Below, piece by piece: positions 22,558-33,365 of a stretch of DNA of 64,000 nucleotides. Source of the stretch: Odobenus rosmarus divergens. Its lineage: Eukaryota; Chordata; Mammalia; Carnivora; Odobenidae. The stretch covers positions 2,335,204 through 2,399,203 of the forward strand of contig NW_004450404.1 of NCBI RefSeq assembly GCF_000321225.1, read 5' to 3'. Under the pieces are notes generated by a model that was not told the DNA's origin, ran no database searches, and worked only from the letters and a program-made list of their open reading frames with translations. The position numbers and the translations under genes were made by a program. How positions within the stretch are numbered: position 1 is the first letter of the stretch; every line of letters starts with the position of its first letter.

Positions 22558-22755
22558 GGGGCGCCTGGGTGGCTCAGTCGGTGAAGCGTCTGCCTTTGGC
22601 TTAGATCATGATCTCAGGGTCCTGGGATCGAGCTCTGCATCGGGCTCCCTGCTCAGTGAGGAGCCTGCTTCTCCCTCTGCCTCTCCCTCTCCCTCTGCCA
22701 TACCCTCTGCTTGTGTCCTCTTTCTCTGTCAAATAAATAAGTAAAATCTTAAAAA
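22558..22755 (+). mobile_element. Can-SINE, full length, sense
   Basis: A sense copy starting gggcgcctgggtggctcag (tRNA-like head with A-box zone), with ggtcctgggatcgagctctg (B-box zone), CT-rich segment and AAATAAATAAGTAAAATCTT-like tail. Target duplication 22543-22557 and 22756-22770 has one mismatch in 15. Likely transcribable by Pol III in principle. Confidence 0.97.
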
Positions 22756-22770
22756 AATATTCTCATCTTC

Positions 22771-23350
22771 ATCAGCACCCTTTTTATTGAGCACCTACTG
22801 TCTGAACAGCTCTGCTCAATATTGAAAACAAAGAAGTATAAGATACAATTGTTGACCTTAAAGAGATTGGACTCTAGTAGGGAAAGTGACCTATCAACAT
22901 ATGAAAAGGTTATTAAAAATATAAGACAAGACATGATGATGATAATACGAGAGGTGTAGTTAATTACTTTAGTGATTCGGAGGAAGATAGGACAGGCAGA
23001 GAAAGCTTCTTGGATTTGCGGTGTAGGATGATTTGGCAGAAAAACTCACTGGGGAGAAGGGTTCAAAGGGGGCAACTTAAGGGAGAGGTAGAAATTGGTA
23101 ACAACAGATCCGGAAGGGGTTTGAATGCTAAACTAAAATTAAAAACCTGGAGTTCACTTAGTATGCAAAAAAAGGAGCCATTTCGAGTTTGTGAACAGAG
23201 TAAAAAGCAGTATTTTGGATAAAGTAATTTGAAAAAGGTGCGCAGCATGGTTTGGATAAGAAACCAAAGGGAGGAGGGCTAGGCGAGTAGGGATGAGAAT
23301 CAAGCTCAGACTAGGTTAGGGGAGAATGGAGGGAAGGGACGGACAAGGGA
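22771..23350 (-). mobile_element. L2 LINE 3' part, antisense
   Basis: It begins with the reverse of the L2 3' terminus (tttttattgagcacctactg), then agagattggactctagtag, agagaaagcttcttggattt, ggggtttgaatgctaaacta and aaaaaggagccatttcga. This is the antisense order of L2 from its 3' end inward. Ancient and non-coding. Confidence 0.7.
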
Positions 23351-24623
23351 CTTTTTATATTTTGGGTGTTAGGTTTGCCTTATTCCATCCTTTAGATTAT
23401 GGGCTTCCTGTACTGTGCCTTGGTCATCACTGGAGCCCATATCATGCCTCAAAAAAGGCCTATTATGTACATGTGCCTGAATAATTGACTAAATGAAGTA
23501 ATAGATGAATAAATCAATGCACATAAAATAAATGAGCATTATAAGAGATGAACTACCAAGTGGATTTTGGAGGAAAAAGAAATCAAAGAAGCCCTGAGGT
23601 TTTCCAAAAGTGCTAGATGTGGGGGCGTGGGGAGGGCGCGCGGCGGCCGGAGCGGAGAAACAGTAGCATCATTGATTAAGTGACTGACACCTAGTGAACG
23701 TCAGTGAGTATAACCTTATATATTTATATACTGTAGTCCTTTCTATTTATGATATGTATCATGTTTATCTTATATATTTATGTCCATTATATAGTTAAGA
23801 TATTTATCTTATATATGTATAATATGGAAAGGAGACAAATCTGAAAGGCACTTTGCCTTTTTGGTAGTTTAGCAGAGAGCTAGCCTGGCATGTCTGAGTC
23901 AACAGATGTTAGTTGCTAAGTTCCAGAGGCTCTGCCTTTCTAACCAGGCCACTTCCACGGACTCAACCTTCTGTTTTACATAGCTCCTGAGAATTCCCTA
24001 CTCCCCATGTTTTACAAATACATAGGGTATAAGGGGAGATGGAATCTCTCGTTTGGAATCCTGTCTGTCCAACCCTGCAATGACCAACCCGTGTATACCT
24101 CTCTATGGGGTAATGAGAGCTTCAGGGATTGTGTGCACTCTCTACTTCTCTGATGTAAGTTTTCCTTCAAAAACCCTTATGATATATTTACATCATATGG
24201 TCTTAGTGTGTGTGGGACTGAACAATCTAACATATCATGAATAATACATAACAAACACATCTAGTTGAGATTTTAGAGGGAAAATGTTTTTGAGGGAGAT
24301 TTTAATTTTAGACATGATCCAGAGAGCTATCATTTGCAAAAATAAACATCAGCCCAACAGAAATAATGAAATCCTATTTAAATCCATTTGTAAATACTTA
24401 AATTTTTTAACAGAGAAATTCCATAAAATGTTTGATGAAAAAATTAAATATGAACTCCAGATCAAATCAGCTACCTCTTTATTGAGTGCAAGCTTATGCT
24501 TGGCATTGTTTCATAGCTGATAAATGCAGAAAGAATAGAATGAGAAAATTGCCAATTTTCAAATTCAAATGGAACAATAGGTCTAGAAAAAATGACAAGC
24601 AATGGACGCTGAAATCTTTAGGT
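23351..24623. other. Unique-looking stretch with a tiny GC-rich patch
   Basis: No gene. A 35-base patch at 23622-23656 is almost pure G and C with seven CpGs, standing alone in AT-rich DNA. The interval 23710-23830 is AT-rich with repeated cttatatattt-like words. The rest shows nothing recognisable. Confidence 0.5.
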
Positions 24624-24902
24624 CTGAGGTTCTCAACTTTGGTTGCTCATTGGAATCACTTAGAAGATTAAAAAAACTGAAAGCCCATATCACACTCCCA
24701 GCGATTCTGATTTAAATGTGATGGGTGTGGGTGTGGCACCATGATTTTGTAAATCTCCACAGGTGATTCTTTTTTTGTTTTAGAGTAATCTCTACACCCA
24801 ATGTGGGGCTCAAACTCACGATCCTGAGATCGAGTCACATGCTCTACCGACTGAGCTAGCCAGGCGCCCCATCCACATGTGATTCTACTGTGTAGCCAAG
24901 GT
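24624..24902 (+). mobile_element. MER5A-like hAT MITE, split by a SINE
   Basis: Left part: ctgaggttctcaactttgg, ttgctcattggaatcactta, ccagcgattctgatttaaat. Right part after the SINE: tactgtgtagccaaggttag. The ends are near-inverted as in MER5A, a non-autonomous hAT transposon. The SINE at 24771-24871 entered its right arm. Confidence 0.7.
24771..24871 (-). mobile_element. Can-SINE, short type, antisense, nested in MER5A-like
   Basis: A short SINE without the CT segment: ttagagtaatctctacaccc, atgtggggctcaaactcacg, ctgagctagccaggcgcccc. The head is tRNA-like and shorter than in the main Can-SINE copies. Target duplication tccaca(g/t)gtgattct at 24756-24770 and 24872-24886, one mismatch. Confidence 0.95.
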
Positions 24903-25039
24903 TAGGTAAATAGGTTATATGTTAGGTTATATGTCTCACAAAGTGGTGCAGTGGGATGTTTCCAGCACCACTTAGGAAGTCTTGACGAAAAATTATTGAA
25001 CCTAAATCTAATCAAGTCTCTAGATAGAACTCCCATTTT

Positions 25040-25245
25040 TTAAAAATTTTTTTATTGTTATGTTAATCACCATACATCATTAGTTTTTGATGTAGTGTTC
25101 CATGATTCATTGTTTGTGCATAACACCCAGTGCTCCACGCAGAACGTGCCCTCTTTAATACCCATCACCAGGCTAACCCATCCCCTCACCCCGCCTCCCC
25201 TCTAGAACCCTCAGTTTGTTTTTCAGAGTCCATCGTCTCTCATGG
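25040..25245 (-). mobile_element. Young L1 3' end, 5'-truncated, antisense
   Basis: Only about 200 bases of the carnivore L1 3' UTR are present: ttattgttatgttaatcac (L1 end), gttccatgattcattgtttg, acccagtgctccacgcagaa, then a C-rich tract at 25177-25200. A perfect 15-bp duplication tagaactcccatttt lies at 25025-25039 and 25246-25260. Recent insertion. Confidence 0.96.
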
Positions 25246-25551
25246 TAGAACTCCCATTTTATCAGAAATAGCAGTCGAATAGAAATCACAAATAGCATTT
25301 AAAAGTATCTGTAGATATGTGAATCACTGTTATACAGAAATTATATAGGGGGTAAAGGAACAACTCAAATGGCACCAAAACAATCAACCAAATCCCAAAT
25401 GTGGGACATTCTACAAGACCCAAAACTGAGTTTCTCCATTAATGTCATGTTGAAACATACAAATAAAAGAAAGGTGAGGACTGTTATAGAATCAAAGAGC
25501 CTTAAGAAACATAACAACCAAAAATCCAATATGTAGACCTTGTTGGATCCT

Positions 25552-26018
25552 AGGCCAGAGATCTTTTCTTTTCTCCCCCAGATGGCTCTACCCCTTCTTT
25601 CTGGCCTGGGAAGTTGACCTGTATGGACTGTGCCTTTAGGCTCCCTGGGGCTCTGGCTTCTGGTTGGGTTTGGCCAATGGGAAGCCCCAGTAGGAGATCA
25701 GAGTGGGGAAAGAAAGGGTGTCTGGGGCTGTATTCCATTGGCTTTCTGTCTGTGAGGTCACCTGGGCTGGCTGGATCCCTCCACAGAAGGACACTGTTGC
25801 TCTCAAGGAGGCCTTCTCTACAGACTCTTTCCTTCCAGGTTCAGGCACCTTACCTTGTCCCCCTTACTCTTTTACACCTAGCAGTGGTAACAGCTTTGCC
25901 ATTGCAAAGATTGCTGCACCATCCTCTGTGATCCCCCCACACCCCACAGGGCTTTTATAAATAAACCCTCCTGAATCATCCTAATCTGAGAGTGTTGTTT
26001 CTTGATGGGATCCATACA
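25552..26018 (+). mobile_element. LTR-like element with 6-bp target duplication
   Basis: About 467 bases between copies of gatcct (25546-25551 and 26019-26024), inside the L1ME/HAL1-type text. Features are gtttggccaatgggaagcc (CCAAT-like), tggtaacagctttgcc, ttttataaataaaccctcc with AATAAA at 25960-25965, and gagagtgttgtttcttgatg. Short duplication plus a polyadenylation signal suggests a solitary LTR. Its family is not recalled with certainty, and no coding region is present. Confidence 0.5.
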
Positions 26019-26116
26019 GATCCTCATTGGACCAAATCAATTATCCTTGGAGACAATGGAGAAATTTTTAATATGAAGTAAACATTAAAAGCTATTAATG
26101 AATTATTGTTAATTTT

Positions 26117-26316
26117 TTAATCTTTTAAAGATTTTATTTCTTTATTTGACAGAGAGACACACAGCGAGAGAGGGAACACAAGCAGGGGGAGTGGGAGAGG
26201 GAGAAGCAGGCTTCCCGGCAGAGCAGGGAGCCCTATGCGGGGCTTGATCCCAGGACCCTGGGATCATGACCTGAACTGAAGGCAGATGCTTAATGGCTGA
26301 ACCACCCAGGCACCCC
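26117..26316 (-). mobile_element. Can-SINE, antisense, perfect 17-bp target duplication
   Basis: Complete antisense SINE. The duplications at 26100-26116 and 26317-26333 (gaattattgttaatttt) are identical. The head has lost some CpGs (ctgaaccacccaggcaccc), but the duplication is intact, so it is fairly recent. It sits in the ancient L1 3' end. Confidence 0.96.
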
Positions 26317-26640
26317 GAATTATTGTTAATTTTATGAGGTGCAATAATGGCATGGTGGTTATGTAAAAAACAACAAAACAAAACCTTACTACTTAGAGAT
26401 ACATACTGAAGTATTTATTAATGAAATAATATGCCTGGGAATTGTTTTAAACATGCTGCACTGGAGAGCTGGTCAGTGGGGAGGGAGGAAGGGAAGAAAA
26501 AAGTGGAGGTGAGTAGATGAAACAAGGTCATTAAAATATTGGTGATTGGAGCAGGGTGATGGGTACATGAGGGTTCATTATACTATTTTCTTAATCGTAT
26601 GAACAACGGCAAATTTCTATAATAGAATGTTAGAACAACC

Positions 26641-28015
26641 AATCTCTCTTATTTTTTTCTTAGATGAGATCTGGTTTGTGATTTTTCATTAGAGAGACAG
26701 GTGCACAAAATCTGAATTTACAGCAAATGAGGACTTTAAGGGTGTGTTGAAAGCATGGCGACATGAAGCTGTTCCTACATTTTATTCTTTTTCTGCAGAG
26801 AAGAATTGATGAGAAAGCTGCGTACATTTATTGGATGTAATTTTTTTTCCCTTTAGATGTTCAGAGAGTCACCACATTCTGTCCATCTGCCCGTGAGCAT
26901 CTGCAGAGGGAGGGACAGTGCAGAGGGTCTGGGAGGGAGGAGGGGCCCTGAGGGGCCACGCGTGCTAGGCCTGAGTTCCTGCTGCCTGCATCTTGTGTGC
27001 TATCCAGAGCCCATCTGCAATCTCAGGGACAGAATCTGTTACCGCTTGGAGCGTCCTCTTTGTTTTGTTTTGACTTTCTCTGGTAATAAATAGTAATGGA
27101 GCAAATTTATGTATAAAAACGGTCACTATTTATAATCCTTTCAGGGGATTTAGTCACTCCGGGGGTAGCTCAGGAAGCAAACATAATTTCTTCGGCAACA
27201 GATTTTGCCCCAACCAAAGGAAGAAAGGTGCCGGATTGGTTCTACTTCAGTAGTCTTTCTGCTTCTCAAACACCACAGATAAGAGAATTTCGCAGATATT
27301 TGAGAAGAATGAATGAATACAATTTGAAAGCCATACATATCTCACCACTAAAATAAGCTTCCTTTTATATGAAGCAAGCAGCACACAACAATAAGGAAAA
27401 ACCAAGTGCAAAGAATGCTACTGCCTGCTCAAAAGTAAAACAAAAACAGAAGCCAAAGTATAATGTCTGTTGGGTTAATAAAGTCACTTTGTTTTCTTAT
27501 AATAATAAAAGTTGGCAGGACTCCACTTGCATTAAAGTATTTCCTGGCATAATGTTCTTCATTCTGCTTCCCCCCACCCTCACTTTGCAAAGCTTATTTT
27601 ATTGACATTACTGTTAATTGATGGTTACTATATATAACCACGAGGCAGACAGATTAGGAAGGAAAAGTTGAAGCTTGTTTATAAAACAGGAAAATGTTGC
27701 TTTTAAATTGTAGTGTTAATATAGGGACCTCAATTCTCCAAAGTAAATATAGTATTAACACAAGAACCTCAATTCACCAAGGATAAAAGCATACTTACTA
27801 CAACTACAATGTAAGTTGTAGTAAATATTGACAATAAGGATCATTACTGGGGAAAATAAGTTGATTCAAAGGTGTTTGAAAAGACCAACCCTTCTAGAAC
27901 ATATCTGAAAGAAAGCCTCTATCTCCATATTATTTCTCTCCTAGGTATCATTTACAAATGTTGACTAGGATATGGGACTGGATAATTTGAATTGAGGCAT
28001 CTGGTGAAGTTAGTA
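26641..28015. other. Unique stretch with an old tandem duplication and a hairpin
   Basis: No gene. Two imperfect tandem copies of 39 bases lie at 27711-27749 and 27750-27788 (29 of 39 identical). Just after them is an 11-bp perfect inverted repeat, ttactacaact / agttgtagtaa, at 27795-27805 and 27814-27824 with an 8-base spacer. The rest is not recognised. Confidence 0.55.
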
Positions 28016-28200
28016 GTTTAAAGGTTCTAAGAGCAAGGACTTTGGAGTCAGTCTGCCCGGGTTCAAATCCTGGCTCCACGACTTTATATCACAGTTGTTG
28101 AGTTACTGGATCTCTCTGAAATGCTGACTTAAATTCCTCATATGAGAAATAGGGAGGGTGATAGGAGGGTGTTGCAAAAATTAAATGAAATAAATAACTT
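28016..28200 (+). mobile_element. MIR SINE, well preserved core
   Basis: gagcaaggactttggagtca, tgcccgggttcaaatcctgg (tRNA B-box ggttcaaatcc), ttgagttactggatctctct and aaattaaatgaaataaataa follow the MIR consensus in order. It is among the clearer MIR copies here. Confidence 0.85.
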
Positions 28201-29995
28201 AGATGATGTGACTTTAGATCTTTATGAAGGGACACAATCCAGGAAGGAAAGAGCTAAAACAAATTAAAGAACTGGCCACTTTGTTGTTCACAGGATAAAA
28301 CTATTATTTTGTCATCTGAGATAATTTATGGAACAAATTGAGGAGGAGGCAAATAGCTGACAAACTAGCAGGACAAGAGAGATCAATCAGAACGATCAAT
28401 ACGTCGAAACTAGCAGTAACTCTAGAGGCCGATCCCATGAGAAGGTCTGCTCCTCTCTCCAAAAGAAAATGGTCAATAGCTCTGATTTTGAAGTCGTTTT
28501 GGCAAGAATTATGGAATCTCATCAATTCAGTTAGTCATTATTTGGGATCAGCAGCTAATTTGAAATTAATTTAGGTATAAAAAATGCTGGACATTCAGGC
28601 TGATTCTGAATCAGGAATGAAATCATCAGAGCAACTTTGAATGTCCTGCCATCATTATTTCATTAAATTCAAAGGGGGTTAACATTGAGTCAAATCACAC
28701 TAATACTTAAGTACAAAGCCCAAAATGAATCCTAATTCACATTAATTTTCAAGTGCTGCATTCCCTCTGCCTTTCCACATCACGACCAAGCCATAATTCA
28801 GAGGCAGTCCACTGATGAGTCATCCTCTGCTGATATTTGGATGGGCCAGAACGTCCTGCATGGGTTGATGAGGAGGAGGCGGAGAGGTCAAGGGCTTCCT
28901 TTGGTGCAACAGGGCCGCACCTAGGGGTCAGGATCTGCAACCCAGGGCCCAGGAGAAGGACCCAGCAAGCAACATCCCTGGTTCTCAGAGAACTCAACTT
29001 CCATTTGTCCCCTGAATGAGGTTTCCATGTGTCCAAAGGATGTATGAGTCTTTTGACAAACATGAAGGCTTCGTGGGCAGAAAAAGATATCACTTCCAAT
29101 CTAGAGGAGCAGTGTTCTCCCCAAATGGTTCTGGTCCTTGATGTCAGAGAAGGGGAACTGCGGAATGAAGAGCACCTAAGACGCCAGAGCTGAAAGTCCC
29201 CACAAGATAACGTCTCCCACTTGGGAGCTAAAATACATCCAAACAAACAAATATAAAGGTCCTGTGAGAAAGAGTCCAGCTGTTGTCTCAATTCCAGTTT
29301 GGCGTTTCACCTTTTCTCTTCCTTCCCCCTTGATCTCCTCTTTGTCACATCTGCCCAGGGGCCCTGCTCTCTGGGATTATACCTCTGTCCATTCTAAAGG
29401 TGAGTGCTTGCTTCCAAGGTCTACTCCCAGCCCACCATCTGCAACACACTAGGCCAGTCTCTCTCTCACATTTATATGTACTGAGAGGCTTATGGCCTGT
29501 GGGAGTCTCCCAATTCCTCCATGCGTCACACATCGGGGTTAAACAAGTTACCTCCATAGTAATCAGGACAAGAGGTACTTCCCGGACTTCTAGCGAATCA
29601 GGCAAGAGACAGCACTTGCCACATCAGGTTCAGTGTTCAAACAAAGGCCCAGATGTTACGATACCTGGCTATAGGAAAGTGAGCCCTGAAAAGAGAAAGT
29701 TTTATAGCCTCCAGCTTGAATGGCCTTTGGAGTTGTGGCTCTGGTTTTGCAGTTACTAGAAGGCATATACCAATGTCCGGGATGTAGGGGACTATGTTTC
29801 TGTATTCTGTCCTATGTACCAGCATCCAGCAGAGTACTGAGCCCACCACAGAGTGTTGGTAAATTATTTTTTGACATATCATAGAGAAATAGTCTATCAC
29901 TGAGGTAACAGTTGGACAAGAACTTCCTCATTATAAAAACTAGACCAGCTCTACCTTCTGTGTATTTACAGATGACAGCCCAGAGCAGCTTAAGT
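28201..29995. other. Unique-looking stretch, no gene
   Basis: No repeat recognised in 1.8 kb. A minus-strand open frame of 180 codons (28749-29291) is the longest here. It is serine- and leucine-rich, has no recognisable domain, and lies in moderately GC-rich DNA where such lengths can occur by chance. No splice or polyadenylation context supports it. Confidence 0.45.
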
Positions 29996-30400
29996 CAGTA
30001 GCTTGTTACGGTATTATGTGACTTAACTACTGCTGTATCACAGGCCACCCCAAATGTTGGTGGTTTAAACAACAAGTATTTATTATTGCTCGCAAATCCG
30101 CAGCTGCCTGGGGCTGGCTGACTGGGGCTGGGTTCTGCTTGGGAGGCTCAGCTCCAAAAGTGTCTCATCCTCAGGCACGTTCTTATGGAATGGCAGACCC
30201 GCAAGAGGGCAAGCAGAAACATGCAAGTCTCTTAAAGCTGAGGTTCTGACTGCTACGCTGACGCTTCTGCCCACATCCTTTGACCAAAGGATGTTACATG
30301 GCTCAAAGACAAGGGGAGGCAATATATATACTTCACCTTTATGAAGGAACTCCAAAGTCACATGACAAAAGTTATGATACAGGGAGGAATGAAAACTTAG
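29996..30400 (+). repeat. Ancient interspersed repeat, family B copy 1
   Basis: Recognisable mammal-wide words: ctgctgtatcacaggccacc, ggtttaaacaacaagtattt attatt, ggctgggttctgcttggg, aatatatatacttcaccttt atgaagg, ggaactccaaagtcacatga. A second copy is at 35319-35800. Class undetermined. Confidence 0.6.
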
Positions 30401-31962
30401 AGCTAATAATGCACTTCATCAGAATTACAATTTCTGAGAACGTGGAAAATTTGACCACAGAGAAGTAACTTTGTTGATGTTAAAGAATGACTTTTTGAAT
30501 GACATCAATTGCAACATACTCATTTTCTCCAAATGCTCATTCATTAAGTTCTTACAACTTCTGGGAGGATCCCAATGGTCGACACTAAAATTTGCTATGT
30601 TCAAGTAAATGCGTCTTATGAGAGAGCAAAGAGGGACCTGGTTTTGTATTGCATTCCTCCCCTCCCCACCCCACACACTGGGTAATGCAAAAGAAATTAA
30701 CTTATTGTCCAGAGAAATGGGTATAGCTTGAAATCCCAAACCTTGTAAAAGTTCCAACTGGTAAATTCACGGGACTAGCTTTTCTCAGACTTCAGAATTT
30801 GTTCAATCAGAAACACACGATAACCAAAACCTGTGAAATGTTTTAGCTGATCTTTGCCTTGTTTAATTAAGCCAATTTCCCTCATGGTCATTCCAATTAA
30901 CAAGTTTATGTTTCTCAAATCAACAATTCTATTGAATCTGTAATTTTGATTTACAAGAATCTTTACCAAAGCACGTAACAAAACAGGAAGAAAGCTTATC
31001 CATAGAGCGTTTTCAAGGTTGGTATTTTCACTTTCATAAGAAACATTGTGAAACAAACTCTAACACACCTTCAGAAACATCTTGCTTTGGCACTGGCAAT
31101 TATAGAGCTACCTTGCTTCTAGTGGCAATTAGAATTTTTACATATACAAAGGAAAATTTTTTTTCCTACTGCTCAAATTTGAAAGCTCTGTGTTCTACAT
31201 GAAACAAGTAAAAGATGGCCTATAGTGATTAATGAGGGGTTAGGATATTCAGAAATGCTACAAGACAAATTGCGAGGGCAACATTTCTGTGAGAAGAAAG
31301 TTTATAAATCTCTTGTCTCATTCTTACAGATAACAAAACCAGGGCTTTAGCTCTGGCAGCACCCAGGTTCTTCCCTTGAGAACACTTTCTGCAACAGCAC
31401 ATGGATTTCAAGTAATAGTAAAAGAACATCAAAGTTCGCCTTTAACAGAAAAACAAGCCAAATGCCCACCCACTCAGCTCTTCCCAGAGCTCTTTACTTC
31501 AGGAAGATACACACAACTGCAGTAAGAAATTGATGCACTAAAGATCCTACTTATGTTACATTTCCAGCCAAACCCAGGGAGACAGATAATGGTGCTCTAA
31601 AAATGGTCATTTTGTCAGAGCTTTGGTGTCGATTACTGATTACACACAGGAAACAGTGACATCAAAAACCCAGTGACAGCACAGAAGCACCTGGCCAGGG
31701 CCTATGCGTGAGCACGGATGTTTGGTACACAGTTATATTTGGTTCCTGTGATTAAAACTCCAGGCAGCATCAGCCAGCAGGGAGAATTAGAACTAGGCAG
31801 CTCTTTAATTTTTTTTTCCAGTTCAATATCTAAAAATCTATTCCCGTGAGTGTAGCTATGAGGGATGAGGCAAACAATGATTAAAATTCACGAGAGGTTT
31901 ATACAACCTGGCAGAGATATGAAAAGAATGCTGATCTGAGAGTCAGAGCATAGCTAATAACA
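30401..31962. other. Unique-looking stretch, no gene
   Basis: 1.5 kb without a recognised repeat or gene. Open frames of up to 110 codons on the minus strand at 30425-31056 have no known domain. Confidence 0.45.
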
Positions 31963-32210
31963 ATAGCTAGAATATAATTAATCCTGTTGACTATTTACTG
32001 TGTGCCAAGTGCTTTCTGGACAGCATCTCATTTGATTCTCTCAACGGTAGTTGGAGATCTCATTACAAAAATGAGGAATACCCAATTTCATGGAGGAAAA
32101 ACTGAGGTTCAAGAAGTTTGGCAACTTGCCTCGATTGTAAAGGTCGTCGGTGGCAGACAGATCTGGGCTCAGGCATTTCTGACCACCAATCCTGAGCTTT
32201 GGGTCCTGGA
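31963..32210 (-). mobile_element. MIR SINE, antisense
   Basis: actatttactgtgtgccaag, tctcatttgattctctcaac, aaaaactgaggttcaagaag, tggcaacttgcctcgattgt and ggtggcagacagatctgggc are the reverse of MIR in the expected order. Confidence 0.8.
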
Positions 32211-32344
32211 CTTTTATTGGTTGGGGACTGCTCTCCCTGTTTCTAGGCTCATCCCCTTCTCATCTATCTTTCCCATTGTTTTGTAAATGCTCTACTCCTA
32301 CCTTGCAATCTGACATGATGTCTTCAGAGCCTTCTGGATATTTT

Positions 32345-32665
32345 GATCACTGCAGTGCACCAGGCACTTCAGGATCTGGTTAGTTCTCTGGTCTCATTTC
32401 CTGCCAGTGACCCACCCCCCTACTTTGTTCAGGCAAAGTGTGTCATATGGTTCCTCACATCTGCGTCTTCACATATGTTGTTTCTTCCCAGAACGTCCTT
32501 TTCCTCTTATTTTTCTTCTCCTGGCTTAATTCCTACTCCTCCTAAGCTCAGTTCAAGCACCTCCTCTTTCTCGAAGTCTCCTCTGGCCACAGTGGGGACG
32601 GAGTTAGGCCACCCTTGTTTGGCCCCACGACACGCAGGGCTCTCTTTAAGGTAGCTGATTTGGAA
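32345..32665 (+). mobile_element. L2 LINE 3' UTR fragment
   Basis: Text such as tgtttcttcccagaacgtcc, ttctcctggcttaattccta, agctcagttcaagcacctcc and cgaagtctcctctggccac matches an L2 sense 3' region. Another sense L2 segment starts at 32820. Confidence 0.6.
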
Positions 32666-32910
32666 GGTCACTTCCTTCTGAAGCATCCTCTAACCCTTTG
32701 ATATGTAATTGACCTGTGTGTCTGACAGAAGCAGAAGGAGGAGTTGGAAAGGTAGCAGGACCAGGTGATTTGCCCAGGGCTCACCGCCTCTGCCTAACAT
32801 AGGCTGGTCCCAGCCTCATCAGCTTACCCCTAGATCACAGCGATCACCTCCCGACTGCTCGCTCTGCTGCCATCCGACAGGCCCTTCCCAACACACAGGC
32901 CAAGGTGATT

Positions 32911-33127
32911 TTTATTTATTTTATTTTATTTTATTTTTTTAAAGATTTTATTTATTTATTTGAGAGCGAGAATGAGATAGAGAGAGAGCATGAGAGGGGG
33001 GAGGGTCCGAGGGAGAAGCAGACTCCCCGCTGAGTGGGGAGCCCGATGTGGGACTCGATCCCGGGACTCCGGGATCATGACCTGAGCCAAAGGCAGTCGC
33101 TTAACCGACTGAGCCACCCAGGCGCCC
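32911..33127 (-). mobile_element. Can-SINE, antisense, nested in L2
   Basis: Full antisense SINE with a (TTTTA)n tail at 32910-32936. Target duplication core ccaaggtgat at 32900-32909 and 33128-33137. The head is intact (gactgagccacccaggcgcc). Confidence 0.95.
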
Positions 33128-33245
33128 CCAAGGTGATATTTTTTTAAACATAAGGTAGATCATGTGACTCCTCTGCTCAAAACCCAGTAATGACTCCCAT
33201 CTCCCTCGCAGTCAAAAGCCAGGGGCCCATAAGGGCCCTTAAAGC

Positions 33246-33365
33246 TCGACCTCAGGGCTTCTCAAACTTTCATGTGCGCATCAATTACCTGGGGATCTTG
33301 TAAAAATGCAGACCGTGAACCAATGGGCTGGGGACCAGGACTGAGATTTTCCATTTCTACCCAAC
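33246..33365 (+). mobile_element. MER5-like hAT MITE fragment, nested in L2
   Basis: cagggcttctcaaactttc, gcatcaattacctggggatc, ttgtaaaaatgcagaccgtg and gggaccaggactgagatttt follow a MER5-type MITE. It interrupts the L2 sequence. Confidence 0.6.

Larger units (their letters stand above)
24930..26640 (+). mobile_element. Ancient L1 (L1ME/HAL1-type) 3' end, copy 1, split three times
   Basis: The host text is in three pieces. One is aacctaaatctaatcaagtc to ccaatatgtagaccttgttg. The second is tccttggagacaatggagaa to aattattgttaatttt. The third is ttagagatacatactgaagt to gggtgatgggtacatgaggg and a T/A-rich end. A young L1 (25040), an LTR-like element (25552) and a SINE (26117) interrupt it. A second copy is at 51720-52870. 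Non-coding. Confidence 0.7.

Noticed and set aside
22558..22640. tRNA gene signal from SINE heads with A-box and B-box-like sequence
   Set aside because: The body continues into the Can-SINE CT-rich segment and A tail, and no cloverleaf with an intact anticodon arm is formed.
28749..29291. 180-codon open frame on the minus strand
   Set aside because: Low-complexity Ser/Leu-rich content, no domain, no exon boundaries. Kept only as a remark in the unique-stretch entry.
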